This document shows, in pieces, positions 7,808 to 16,262 of a DNA stretch of 64,000 bases; position 1 is the first letter of the stretch; every line of letters begins with the position of its first letter. The stretch spans positions 1 through 64,000 of the forward strand of contig CAZWXS010000005.1 of assembly GCA_964638005.1 (NCBI GenBank). The letters are read 5' to 3'. The position numbers and the translations under genes are program-made. The stretch is from JAAYYM01 sp964638005. Lineage in GTDB: Bacteria; Bacillota; Clostridia; Lachnospirales; Lachnospiraceae. The notes below the pieces were generated by a model, which searched no databases, had not been told where the DNA came from, and saw nothing but the letters and a program-made list of their open reading frames with translations.

Positions 7808-9656
7808 AGCAGACACCTCCTCCAAACTGTTTTGCTCCGCATCCGGAACATGCCGTACGACAGTTCGGTGTTACTTCTTCTGCCATCGCATGCGCCCATT
7901 CCCTCTTCAAAAACTCCTTTGTCACTCCGACATCGATAAAGTCCCAGGGCAGGATTTCATCAAGATCTCTGGTTCGGTTGTTATAGAAATCAATCGAAAT
8001 ATCATTTTCCGCAAAGGCTTCCAGCCACATATCATTTTGAAAATAATCCGACCAGGAATCAAACAGACAGCCTTTTTCATAAGCCGACAGCAAAGCCTTT
8101 CCGACTCTTCTGTCTCCTCTCGCAAGAACACCCTCCAAAACACTCAGATGAGCCTCATGCCAATTATACTTGATACTCTTCTGATTCAGTTGTTCATGCA
8201 TTGCATGATTGACATAGCGTGCCTTATCCATATATTCTTCTGCTGAGTACATCGTAGCCCACTGGAACGGAGTGAACGGCTTCGGAATAAAGAAAGAAGT
8301 ACTTGCTGTAATCTGTACCTTACCGTTACGCTGTTCCTTCGGTATCAATTCATAATATAAGCGGGCAATCTTGTCCGATAATTCCATAATGCCCCGCATA
8401 TCCTCTTCGGTTTCTGTCGGCAGTCCCAGCATAAAATACAGCTTCACCTTGTTCCAGCCGCCCTGAAAGGCAAGTGAAGCACCATTCAGTATCGTTTCTT
8501 CGGTCAGTCCTTTATTGATGACATTACGAAGCCTTTGTGAACCCGCCTCCGGCGCAAATGTCAGACTGCTCTTTCTGATATCCTGTACCTTGCTCATGAT
8601 ATCCAGGAAAAAAGCATCAATTCTAAGTGACGGCAGAGAAATGTTGATTCCTTTCCCCGCGAATTCATCAATCAAATAATTTACCAGCTCTCCAAGTTTG
8701 GAATAATCACTGGAGCTTAAGGAGCTTAAGGAAATTTCTTCATGTCCCGTATTTTTAAGCATGTCATGGGCATACTCTTTCAGCATCTCAATGTCTCGTT
8801 CTCTGACGGGTCTATAAACCATTCCTGCCTGACAGAACCGACATCCTCTGATACAGCCACGCTGAATTTCAAGCACGACCCGATCCTGTGTCACTTTAAT
8901 AAAAGGAACAACCGGCTTTTTGGGGTAAAATGTATTGCTGACATCATTGACAATGACTTTTCTGATGTTGCGAGGAACGTCTGCAGTCGGTTCAAAGGAA
9001 GCAATTGTTCCGTCCTCTTGATACAAAACTTCATAAAACGCAGGAACATAGATTCCCGGAATCTGTGCAGCTGCAAGCAAAAAATCCGTCCTGCTTTTTC
9101 CTGCATTGCGATACTCCTTGTATGTATCTAATAAAATGGCATAAGAAGTCTCTCCTTCGCCAATATAAAACATATCAAAATACTCCGCAAGAGGCTCCGG
9201 ATTATAGGTACACGGCCCACCGCCGATGACAATCGGATCCTCCCATGTACGCATGCATGCCTGATAAGGAATATGGCTTAAATCCAATATCTGCAGGATA
9301 TTGGTATAGCACATCTCGTATTGGATCGTAATGCCCAGAAAATCAAATTCGCGAATGGGATCCTGTGATTCCAGTGCAAATAGCGGTATATTCTGCTCCT
9401 TCATGATCTTATGCAGATCCACCCACGGAGAATACACCCTCTCACACCAGACATCTTCCCGCTTGTTGAACATATCATACAGAATCTGAATGCCCAGATG
9501 GGACATACCGATTTCATATACATCCGGGAAACACATAGCAAATCTGATATCTACTGCATCACGATTCTTGACGACTGCATTGACTTCATTTCCGATGTAG
9601 CGGGCAGGTTTGTCTATTTTCATAAGGATTTCTTCCGGTAATGCCAGTTTTATCAT
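7791..9656 (-). CDS. TIGR03960 family radical SAM protein
   Basis: 621 residues. An N-terminal B12-binding-like region (about 40-190; MSHLGIQILYD, VIGGGPCTYNPEP) is followed by a radical SAM core with CIRGCRFCQAG near residue 274, whose three Cys hold the 4Fe-4S cluster, and a Cys-rich tail CSGCGAKQFGGGVC. The family (TIGR03960) has no proven substrate; its partner DUF2344 is the next gene. Upstream is an unrelated membrane-anchored protein and downstream are rng and rplU, so an RNA- or ribosome-related job is a reasonable guess only. Confidence 0.92.
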   Translation of the reverse strand: MIKLALPEEILMKIDKPARYIGNEVNAVVKNRDAVDIRFAMCFPDVYEIGMSHLGIQILYDMFNKREDVWCERVYSPWVDLHKIMKEQNIPLFALESQDPIREFDFLGITIQYEMCYTNILQILDLSHIPYQACMRTWEDPIVIGGGPCTYNPEPLAEYFDMFYIGEGETSYAILLDTYKEYRNAGKSRTDFLLAAAQIPGIYVPAFYEVLYQEDGTIASFEPTADVPRNIRKVIVNDVSNTFYPKKPVVPFIKVTQDRVVLEIQRGCIRGCRFCQAGMVYRPVRERDIEMLKEYAHDMLKNTGHEEISLSSLSSSDYSKLGELVNYLIDEFAGKGINISLPSLRIDAFFLDIMSKVQDIRKSSLTFAPEAGSQRLRNVINKGLTEETILNGASLAFQGGWNKVKLYFMLGLPTETEEDMRGIMELSDKIARLYYELIPKEQRNGKVQITASTSFFIPKPFTPFQWATMYSAEEYMDKARYVNHAMHEQLNQKSIKYNWHEAHLSVLEGVLARGDRRVGKALLSAYEKGCLFDSWSDYFQNDMWLEAFAENDISIDFYNNRTRDLDEILPWDFIDVGVTKEFLKREWAHAMAEEVTPNCRTACSGCGAKQFGGGVCYENQN

Positions 9657-9696
9657 TGATCAGTAACCTTCCTGACGTTTCATTTGTGCAGATTTG

Positions 9697-10035
9697 TCAT
9701 TCGATATCGGCACTTGTTAAATTATACGGTAATTCACCGATAAAATCAATTGTATTCAGGTTTATTTCCTCTTGCAGCAAATGCCTCAAGGATTCATAGT
9801 TCATGCTTTCCGAGGTCTCGCCGACCGAAAATCGGAACCATAAACAGAATAAGAATAACAGGATTGATAAGAACAGCCGCACCTTGCCAAAGCCAAAGTG
9901 TCCGCCTCCGATAGCTTCTCTGCCGGAATCGGACAGGATAGATTCCCGTCCCGTAATCAGGGATTGGTTATGATTGGATTCCTCACGTATCCTTTTGATC
10001 AGCTCCAGTTTCTTTTCGGTAGATATTTTTTTCAT
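9697..10035 (-). CDS. Hypothetical single-pass membrane protein
   Basis: 112 residues, not recognised. The N-terminal half is charged and cytoplasmic-looking (KKISTEKKLELIKRIREES), followed by one membrane segment around residues 52-68 (VRLFLSILLFLFCLWF) and a short acidic outside tail ending NLTSADIE. AAGGAGG lies 9 bases before ATG 10035, so it is a well-supported gene. It stands between the InlB-repeat gene, which has its own terminator, and the TIGR03960 gene 40 bases downstream. Confidence 0.75.
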   Translation of the reverse strand: MKKISTEKKLELIKRIREESNHNQSLITGRESILSDSGREAIGGGHFGFGKVRLFLSILLFLFCLWFRFSVGETSESMNYESLRHLLQEEINLNTIDFIGELPYNLTSADIE

Positions 10036-10146
10036 GTCACACTGCCTCCTTGCATCATTTCCGAGATATCACTGTAATTCTGTACAATCATATATATGAA
10101 TCTGTAATCAAAATCAGACCACGACAGCATAAGGGCATTTTGCATG

Positions 10147-10178
10147 AAAAAAGCGGTCAACCGAAGGCTGCCCGCTTT
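10147..10178 (-). terminator. Intrinsic terminator after the InlB-repeat gene
   Basis: Minus-strand hairpin with a 7-bp AAAGCGG/CCGCTTT base, further inner pairs around a TTC loop and a run of six T. It lies 13 bases after the stop of the gene at 10191-10934. Confidence 0.85.
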
Positions 10179-10190
10179 ACTGAATCATAT

Positions 10191-10934
10191 TTATTCGATT
10201 GTATTTTGCAGAATCGGTGTTTCAACCACCACTGTCTGATTGATGTTGGCCGTTGTCGGATCTTCCTTTGTTTCAACTTTCGTATCGGCATCAGTATCCA
10301 TGATAGCAGTCGCATCTTCGTCGGAAGTGCTGCTCTCATCTTCTGCTTCTTTTTTGACGCCCCATGCCTTGATGGCGCGATCCTCTGTTACATTATTCCA
10401 ATTGCCTTCCCAGCCGATGAATTCGATTCCTTCTACATCGGGATCCATCGGATTCGGAAGAGTCCCTCCGTAGGAAACGACATCCGTCTTGAATATCTGC
10501 ATATCCCAGCTGTTGTACCATCTGACGATACATGTCACTCCCGGAACTCCCATTTCGGGAGATGTAATCGACCATTCAGGTAAGAACGGTGCCGACATAT
10601 TTTCATTTACCTTCTTGATGTGGCTGAAGGAATTCGTCAGAGGTGCATACGGAATGTTGTTTGCGTACATACCCAGGATAATCTTATCCTGTCTGACATT
10701 GACCGCACTGTCTGACCAACCGAGAAATGTATACCCCTGTATTGAAGTGTCCGTCGGTATCTTGGCATAGGCACCGTCAGATACCTCCTGCTGACTGATC
10801 CTGTCACCATAGATAAATGTGACGGTATGCTTCTTGGGAGCGGCCTGTGCTTCCGTCGGCAAAATCAACAGCATCATTGCCATTCCTGTAAAAAGAGCGC
10901 CAAGTAATTTGATTGTCTTTCTCATTTTAAACAT
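10191..10934 (-). CDS. Secreted InlB B-repeat (Listeria-Bacteroides repeat) protein
   Basis: 247 residues with a clear signal peptide (TIKLLGALFTGMAMMLLI, cleavage near AQA-A). Two copies of the Flg_new/InlB B-repeat follow: the first around 38-90 (HTVTFIYGD ... GYTFLGWS) and the second around 130-190 (VVSYGGTLPNP ... IEFIGWEGNW). The C-terminal third is Glu/Asp/Thr-rich and disordered. No LPXTG motif or surface-anchor repeat is visible. Such repeats occur in surface or secreted proteins of gut Firmicutes; ligand unknown. GGAGG lies 7 bases before ATG 10934 and a strong terminator follows, so it is probably transcribed alone or from the end of the his operon. Confidence 0.82.
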   Translation of the reverse strand: MFKMRKTIKLLGALFTGMAMMLLILPTEAQAAPKKHTVTFIYGDRISQQEVSDGAYAKIPTDTSIQGYTFLGWSDSAVNVRQDKIILGMYANNIPYAPLTNSFSHIKKVNENMSAPFLPEWSITSPEMGVPGVTCIVRWYNSWDMQIFKTDVVSYGGTLPNPMDPDVEGIEFIGWEGNWNNVTEDRAIKAWGVKKEAEDESSTSDEDATAIMDTDADTKVETKEDPTTANINQTVVVETPILQNTIE

Positions 10935-11009
10935 ACACAGACCTCCTGATTCATACTTGATAGTTTGCAGTTATAAAACGATTGATCGTTTTTTTGATAT
11001 TGCAGCTGT

Positions 11010-12284
11010 CTAACGATTGGCCAGTTCCTTGGTGATGTCTTGCCATGTAATGCCGTTTTCGACCATCAGTACCATTGCATGGTACAGAAAATCAGACATT
11101 TCGTATTTGATTTCTTCCTTATCGGGATTCTTGGCTGCAATAACAATTTCCGTTGCCTCTTCTCCGATTTTCTTCAGGATCTTATCTACACCCTTATCAA
11201 AGAGATAATTCGTATAGGAACCTTCTTTGGGATGAATCTTTCTGTCCGCAATGACAGCATAGACTTCTTCAAATACCTTAAGCGGATTGTTATCGCTGTA
11301 TTCCTTTTTCATAATCTCGTTAAAGAAGCAGCTGGTGCTTCCCGTATGACACGCCGGACCCACCTGAGATACCTTTGCGAGGATTGTATCCATATCGCAG
11401 TCGGCAATCAATTCCTTGACATATTGAAAATGTCCGCTCGTCTCACCTTTCAACCAAAGTTCATTCCGACTTCTGCTGTAATAGGTCATCCTGCCGGTCT
11501 CAATCGTCTTCTGATATGCTTCCTCATTCATATAAGCAACCATCAGAACCTGCGCTGTCTTGTAATCCTGTACGACAACAGTCACATGTCCGTCAGAATT
11601 CAATTTAAAATCCGACCATGAAAATGCACATGTATATGTATTGATCTCAATGCCCGCCGCCGCACACTGATTCTTGATCTGCATCACATCCTCGATATGA
11701 AAGTTGATGGCATCTCCGGACACACCTGCAACACCGGCATTTCCAAGCACCTCAGGAATGGCCTCCGGGGTGATATCATTCAGTACCGGAATGACAGACA
11801 AAGATTTATATCCTTTACAGGGTGCACTGTTTAACAATATTGCACCACAACAATAGGTATCCAATAATTCAAAGTGTTCGATGATCTGCTCTTCCGCATC
11901 TGCACAAACAGCAATTTTCTCTTTTCCGAAGCGCTTGCTGACCTCTTCAATCAAATCAATATTCGCCTGCTTTGCCATGTTCATGGCAGCTTTCTTACAG
12001 CCTGCATAGAGCAGCTTCTTAACATCCTCCGTGCGCTTGATATTTCCCGCGCCCACGACCGGAATATCTATATGTCTGTTGATTTCCTTGATCACGCCGA
12101 GTGCTTCTTCATGCTCTTGATCTGAATCCGACAAATCAAAAATAATCAGTTCATCCGAGCCGAGATTGCTGTACTTAACCGCAAGGTCTACTGCACTCTC
12201 CGCTATGATCTTATGATCGGAAAAGCCTGTGATTGCCTTTCCGTTCTCTAAATATATGCATGCTGCAATCTTCTTATAACTCAT
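11010..12284 (-). CDS. hisIE: HisF-like domain fused to HisI-HisE (phosphoribosyl-AMP cyclohydrolase / phosphoribosyl-ATP pyrophosphatase)
   Basis: 424 residues in three parts. Residues about 1-205 form a HisA/HisF-like TIM barrel (KKIAACIYLENGKAITG, PVVGAGNIKRTEDVKKLL). Residues about 215-320 are HisI, with the metal motif DCDMDTILAKV and Cys in GPACHTGSTSCFF. Residues about 325-424 are HisE (GSYTNYLFDKGVDKILKKIGEEATE). HisE and HisI carry out steps 2 and 3 of histidine synthesis and look intact. In the barrel, the catalytic Asp of the HisF ACLDV motif is replaced by Tyr (AACIYLENG), so cyclase activity is doubtful. No hisA, hisF or hisH is in this window. Last gene of the his operon, 11 bases after hisB. 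Confidence 0.93.
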   Translation of the reverse strand: MSYKKIAACIYLENGKAITGFSDHKIIAESAVDLAVKYSNLGSDELIIFDLSDSDQEHEEALGVIKEINRHIDIPVVGAGNIKRTEDVKKLLYAGCKKAAMNMAKQANIDLIEEVSKRFGKEKIAVCADAEEQIIEHFELLDTYCCGAILLNSAPCKGYKSLSVIPVLNDITPEAIPEVLGNAGVAGVSGDAINFHIEDVMQIKNQCAAAGIEINTYTCAFSWSDFKLNSDGHVTVVVQDYKTAQVLMVAYMNEEAYQKTIETGRMTYYSRSRNELWLKGETSGHFQYVKELIADCDMDTILAKVSQVGPACHTGSTSCFFNEIMKKEYSDNNPLKVFEEVYAVIADRKIHPKEGSYTNYLFDKGVDKILKKIGEEATEIVIAAKNPDKEEIKYEMSDFLYHAMVLMVENGITWQDITKELANR

Positions 12285-12295
12285 TCATGCTCTCC

Positions 12296-12886
12296 TTATG
12301 CTAATGTTCCTTTGGTCGATAACACATCCTTGATTCTTTCATCTATCGTGGTTGCTTCGTCAAGTGCCTTGGCAAATGCTTTGAACATCGCTTCTATGAT
12401 ATGGTGCGCATTCGTACCCGACAAAACCTTAATATGCAGATTCATGCCTGCTGAATAAGAAATTGCATAGAAAAATTCTTTTACGAGTTCCGTATCCATG
12501 CATCCGACTCGCTCAGCCTGAAAATCACCTTTATACACCAGATACGGCCTGCCTGACAGATCCAAGGCACACAACACCAATGTATCGTCCATCGGCAATA
12601 TGAAATTACCGTAGCGTTTGATTCCCTTTTTATCACCGATTGCCTCTTTGATTGCCTGCCCGAGTACAATACCGGTATCTTCGACCGTATGATGACCGTC
12701 CACCGACAGATCTCCGTCCGCCTTCAGATTCAGATCAAAGAACCCATGCTTGGAAAAGCCCTCAAGCATATGATCAAAAAAGCCGATGCCTGTTGATATC
12801 TCGCTCTTTCCGATGCCGTCAATCTCAAGCATCATTTCAATATCCGTTTCCTTAGTCTTACGCTTAACCGTTGTGCTTCTGCTCAT
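12296..12886 (-). CDS. hisB: Imidazoleglycerol-phosphate dehydratase
   Basis: About 196 residues of the monofunctional HisB dehydratase: GFFDHMLEGFSKHG, DGHHTVEDTGIVLG and GTNAHHIIEAMFKAFAKAL carry the His and Glu ligands of the Mn sites. It converts imidazole glycerol phosphate to imidazole acetol phosphate. There is no fused histidinol-phosphatase domain, as usual outside enterobacteria. The ATG near 12886 (MSRSTTVK) lies a few bases after the hisD stop, with GGGAGAG before it. It sits between hisD and hisIE. Confidence 0.95.
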   Translation of the reverse strand: MSRSTTVKRKTKETDIEMMLEIDGIGKSEISTGIGFFDHMLEGFSKHGFFDLNLKADGDLSVDGHHTVEDTGIVLGQAIKEAIGDKKGIKRYGNFILPMDDTLVLCALDLSGRPYLVYKGDFQAERVGCMDTELVKEFFYAISYSAGMNLHIKVLSGTNAHHIIEAMFKAFAKALDEATTIDERIKDVLSTKGTLA

Positions 12887-12890
12887 ATCT

Positions 12891-14186
12891 TCACTCTCCC
12901 TCAAATCTAACTTTAATAGAATTTGCGTGAGCCGTCAAGCCTTCTGACGCAGCAAATTTTTCTATATCTTCATGTGCCTTCCTAAGAGCATCCTGCGAAT
13001 AGGAAATAATACTGGATTTTTTAATATATTCATCTACACCAAGTGGTGAAAAGAACTTTGCCGTTCCGTTGGTCGGAAGTACATGATTCGGTCCTGCATA
13101 GTAATCTCCCAGAGGCTCTGAGGAATATTCTCCGATGAAAATGGCTCCTGCATTCCTGATCTTTGTCATTACCTCATAAGGTGCCGCCGTCATAATCTCC
13201 AAATGTTCGGATGCAATGTCATTTGCCACCTCGATGGCCTCGTCCATAGTGTCTGCAAGAAGGATATAACCGTACTTGTCAAGCGACTTTCGGATAATCT
13301 CTGCCCGAGACAGCTGCTTTGTAAACTGTTCTACCTCCTCGGACACAGCTTCCGCAAACTGCCGAGAGGTCGTGATCATAATCGCCGAAGCCAGTTCGTC
13401 ATGTTCTGCCTGTGACAAAAGATCTGCTGCTGCATATCTGGGATTTGCGGTATCATCCGCAAGGACAAGGATTTCGCTTGGCCCTGCAATGGAATCTATG
13501 CTGACATTTCCATATACGGCCTTTTTTGCCAATGCCACAAAAATATTGCCGGGCCCCACGATCTTATCAACCTTCGGAATCGTTTCGGTACCATATGCAA
13601 GTGCCGCAATTGCCTGTGCACCGCCTACTTTATAGATTTCAGTCACACCACATATCTTAGCTGCGACGAGGATGCCCGGATTGATGATACCCTCTTTCCC
13701 CGGCGGAGTCATCATAACAATACGGCTGACACCTGCCACTTTGGCAGGGATGACACACATCATGGTAGACGAAGGATAGGCTGCCTTGCCACCGGGTACA
13801 TAGACCCCGACCCTCTCAAGCGGTGTGATCTTCTGTCCGAGTATTGTTCCGTCTTCTTTCGTATCAATCCAGCTGTAACGCACCTGTTTCTCATGGTACG
13901 CTTTGATATTATCATGTGCACGCTGCATGACACAGATCAGATCCTGATCATAATTTGCATATGCTTCTTCAATTTCCTGTTCTGTGACCCGTATATTGCC
14001 TGTGCTTAAATCACAGCCGTCAAACTTTTTGCTGTAATCAAATAATGCCTGATCTCCTTGATTTTTGACATTAGACACGATTTCCTGTACTGTCGCCTCA
14101 TATTCAGGATATTGTCCCGGGCTTCTCTTTAGCAGGTTCTTTAAGATATCCTGTTTGGTCTCATTGGTCAATGATATGATTCTCAT
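12891..14186 (-). CDS. hisD: Histidinol dehydrogenase
   Basis: About 431 residues. Typical phrases are PLERVGVYVPGGKAAYPSS, DSIAGPSEILVLADD, QAEHDELASAIMIT and the C-terminal PTNGTAKFFSPLGVDEYIK. It oxidises histidinol to histidine in two NAD-dependent steps using a bound zinc. The start is ATG 14186, overlapping the hisG stop by 4 bases (ATGA), with GAGGGAG upstream, so the two are translationally coupled. The longer open frame upstream is only hisG sequence read in another frame. Confidence 0.96.
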   Translation of the reverse strand: MRIISLTNETKQDILKNLLKRSPGQYPEYEATVQEIVSNVKNQGDQALFDYSKKFDGCDLSTGNIRVTEQEIEEAYANYDQDLICVMQRAHDNIKAYHEKQVRYSWIDTKEDGTILGQKITPLERVGVYVPGGKAAYPSSTMMCVIPAKVAGVSRIVMMTPPGKEGIINPGILVAAKICGVTEIYKVGGAQAIAALAYGTETIPKVDKIVGPGNIFVALAKKAVYGNVSIDSIAGPSEILVLADDTANPRYAAADLLSQAEHDELASAIMITTSRQFAEAVSEEVEQFTKQLSRAEIIRKSLDKYGYILLADTMDEAIEVANDIASEHLEIMTAAPYEVMTKIRNAGAIFIGEYSSEPLGDYYAGPNHVLPTNGTAKFFSPLGVDEYIKKSSIISYSQDALRKAHEDIEKFAASEGLTAHANSIKVRFEGE

Positions 14187-14818
14187 AATTTCTCCCTCAA
14201 ATCCTTGATTAGTTGATTGATACGGTCGGCTTCCATCTTCATGCTGACCTGATTCACGATCATTCTGGCAGACAGAGGACATATCTCCTCTAATACCTCA
14301 AGTCCGTTTTCACGCAGCGTAGAGCCTGTCTCAACGATATCTACGATGACTTCCGATAAGCCGACGATCGGTGCAAGCTCGATAGAACCGTTCAATTTGA
14401 TGATATCAACTGTCTGATGCTTTTTGTTATAGAAATATTCCTTTGCGATCCGCGGATATTTTGTCGCCACCCTGATCATCTCATGGTGCTGCAGCAGTTC
14501 CTTTGCAGATGCAGGTCCGCAGACACACATACGGCATTTACCGAAGCCCAGATCCAACACCTCATAATTCTTTCTGTTCTCTTCGAGGATCGTATCCTTT
14601 CCGACAATTCCGATATCCGCCGCGCCGTATTCTACATAAGTCGGCACATCCGGTGCCTTGGCAAGAAAGAATTTCAGTTTCAATTCTTCATTTACAAAGA
14701 TCAGCTTTCTGGAACTTTTATCCTTCATCTCTTCACATGTGATGCCAACGGACTCCAGCATTTCCAGTGCCTTCTCGGCAAGTCTGCCCTTACCTAGGGC
14801 AAATGTTATGTATCTCAT
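14183..14818 (-). CDS. hisG: ATP phosphoribosyltransferase, short form
   Basis: 211 residues, the short HisG(S) type without the C-terminal regulatory domain: ALGKGRLAEKAL at the N terminus, AADIGIVGKDTI, and IVDIVETGSTLRENGL for phosphoribosyl-pyrophosphate binding. It catalyses the first committed step of histidine synthesis. Short forms need HisZ as partner, and hisZ lies immediately upstream. The start is ATG 14818, 7 bases after AGGAG; a TTG two codons earlier is too close to the RBS. Confidence 0.96.
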   Translation of the reverse strand: MRYITFALGKGRLAEKALEMLESVGITCEEMKDKSSRKLIFVNEELKLKFFLAKAPDVPTYVEYGAADIGIVGKDTILEENRKNYEVLDLGFGKCRMCVCGPASAKELLQHHEMIRVATKYPRIAKEYFYNKKHQTVDIIKLNGSIELAPIVGLSEVIVDIVETGSTLRENGLEVLEEICPLSARMIVNQVSMKMEADRINQLIKDLREKL

Positions 14819-14836
14819 ATCCAATCTCCTGTTTTC

Positions 14837-16081
14837 TTAAAATGTAATGGTCTCTTTGCTGCCGCCTGTCACATCATATCGGATTGCATGATGCTCATCG
14901 GTAATGCTGATCACTGTGTCTGCCTGACAGTTATGGGCATATGCAACATATTCCGTATCATCCTCCACAGCCTTTTTTAACAGCATCTCGACACATTTTC
15001 CGTTCTGTCTCAATGTAGCCGCATATTGAATTGCTGTTTTGGACAGTTCATGTGTATATATGATCAAATCCTGTGTCTTCGGCAGACAGACCTCGATATT
15101 CTGTCTTGAAAGTGCAGAAAGCAGCTGATCGACTGTAATTGCAAATCCGACTGCGGCGGAGCTCTTTCCGAACTCCTGCAGCAGGGAATCATATCTGCCT
15201 CCCTTGATGACTGCATCGCCACTGCCATATGTATATGCACGGAAGATCATGCCGGTATAATAGTGATATTTGCTCAGCATACCCAGATCAAACGTCACAT
15301 ATTGTTCAATCTGATAAAAGGTCAGCAATTCGTATAACTGCTCCAAACGCTCTATTGCGCTGACGGAACGTGCGTTGGACACAAGTGTCTTGGCGGTTCG
15401 GATCGTTTCTACGCTTCCGAACAGTTCCGATATCTTCAAAATCGCTTCCTTTGCATCTGTTGAAAGATTCAGGGAATCCAGTATATCAATCGTTCCAAAA
15501 TAATTTTTGTTGGAAATATAGTCACGTAATGTAAGCTCTGCATCTTCATCAATTCCGTATTCCACGCATAATCCCTTGAAAAATTCTACATTTCCGATGC
15601 TGACCTGAAAGTCATGGAGCCCTGCTTCTTTCATGGAAGCAACGACCAACGCAATGATCTCTGCATCTGCTTCTACGGAATCGTCTCCGATTAGTTCCGC
15701 ACCAATCTGTGTCGTTTCCTTCAGTCTCCCCTGCAGATCCGTTGCATTGATAAAGGTATTTCCCATATAACAGAAACGCAGCGGTTTCTTTTCTTCCATA
15801 AAATATTTGGCGGTCGCCCTTGCAATAGAAGGTGTGAAGTCGGGACGCAGCACCAGCGTGTTGCCTTCCTTATCAAAAAATTTATATAATTCTTTGGACG
15901 GAATCGTTCCGATCTTGTTTGAGAAAATTTCAAAAAATTCAAAAGTCGGGCATTGTATGTCACGATAGCCGTATAATTTCAACTTCTGATGCAGTTTGTC
16001 CTGTATGCATAGTTTTTTCTCGTATTCGGCGCCATAGATGTCTCTGACACCCTCCGGTGTGTGTAACAGTTTTCCTTTCAT
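14837..16081 (-). CDS. hisZ: HisZ, regulatory subunit of ATP phosphoribosyltransferase (HisRS-like)
   Basis: About 414 residues resembling the catalytic core of histidyl-tRNA synthetase: TPEGVRDIYG at the start, LRPDFTPSIARA and GGRYDSLLQEFG further on. The tRNA-binding C-terminal domain typical of HisRS is replaced by a short divergent tail ending KETITF. Such proteins pair with short HisG and provide its histidine feedback site. The neighbouring hisG is the short form, which supports HisZ over a true synthetase. First gene of the operon; start ATG 16081 with AGAGGAGAAGAGGAC upstream. Confidence 0.92.
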   Translation of the reverse strand: MKGKLLHTPEGVRDIYGAEYEKKLCIQDKLHQKLKLYGYRDIQCPTFEFFEIFSNKIGTIPSKELYKFFDKEGNTLVLRPDFTPSIARATAKYFMEEKKPLRFCYMGNTFINATDLQGRLKETTQIGAELIGDDSVEADAEIIALVVASMKEAGLHDFQVSIGNVEFFKGLCVEYGIDEDAELTLRDYISNKNYFGTIDILDSLNLSTDAKEAILKISELFGSVETIRTAKTLVSNARSVSAIERLEQLYELLTFYQIEQYVTFDLGMLSKYHYYTGMIFRAYTYGSGDAVIKGGRYDSLLQEFGKSSAAVGFAITVDQLLSALSRQNIEVCLPKTQDLIIYTHELSKTAIQYAATLRQNGKCVEMLLKKAVEDDTEYVAYAHNCQADTVISITDEHHAIRYDVTGGSKETITF

Positions 16082-16143
16082 GATGTCCTCTTCTCCTCTG
16101 TATTCCCATAGCGGAAACACTTTATTGCTGTACAGTGTTATCA

Positions 16144-16159
16144 TGCTACCATGGTAGCA
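16144..16159. promoter_or_regulatory. Perfect 16-bp palindromic operator before the his operon
   Basis: TGCTACCATGGTAGCA is a perfect palindrome placed 15 bases after the -10 box, about +9 to +24 of the transcript, where a bound repressor would block transcription. Histidine regulators of the TrpR family (HisR/YerC) act on his genes in many Firmicutes; assignment to HisR is inference, as no such gene is in the window. Confidence 0.75.
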
Positions 16160-16174
16160 AATAGAATTATTTGA

Positions 16175-16203
16175 ATTATATTTTATGACAACCAAATTGT
16201 CAA
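16175..16203 (-). promoter_or_regulatory. Consensus promoter of the his operon
   Basis: Minus-strand -35 TTGACA (16198-16203), 17-base spacer, -10 TATAAT (16175-16180): a full consensus sigma-A promoter, which would be strong when not repressed at the adjacent palindrome. Confidence 0.92.
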
Positions 16204-16262
16204 CCATTATGTATACAATTTCTACAATTTAATTGATTGGTTCCCTTTGAGAAATCATCTCA

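Noticed and set aside
10975..10995. Small hairpin AAAACG/CGTTTT with T-run after hisIE
   Set aside because: Stem is short and A/T-rich with the T-run on the wrong strand for hisIE; too weak to call a terminator.
16082..16200. T-box or other riboswitch before the his operon
   Set aside because: The leader is only about 85 bases, too short for a T-box, and already holds a promoter and operator.
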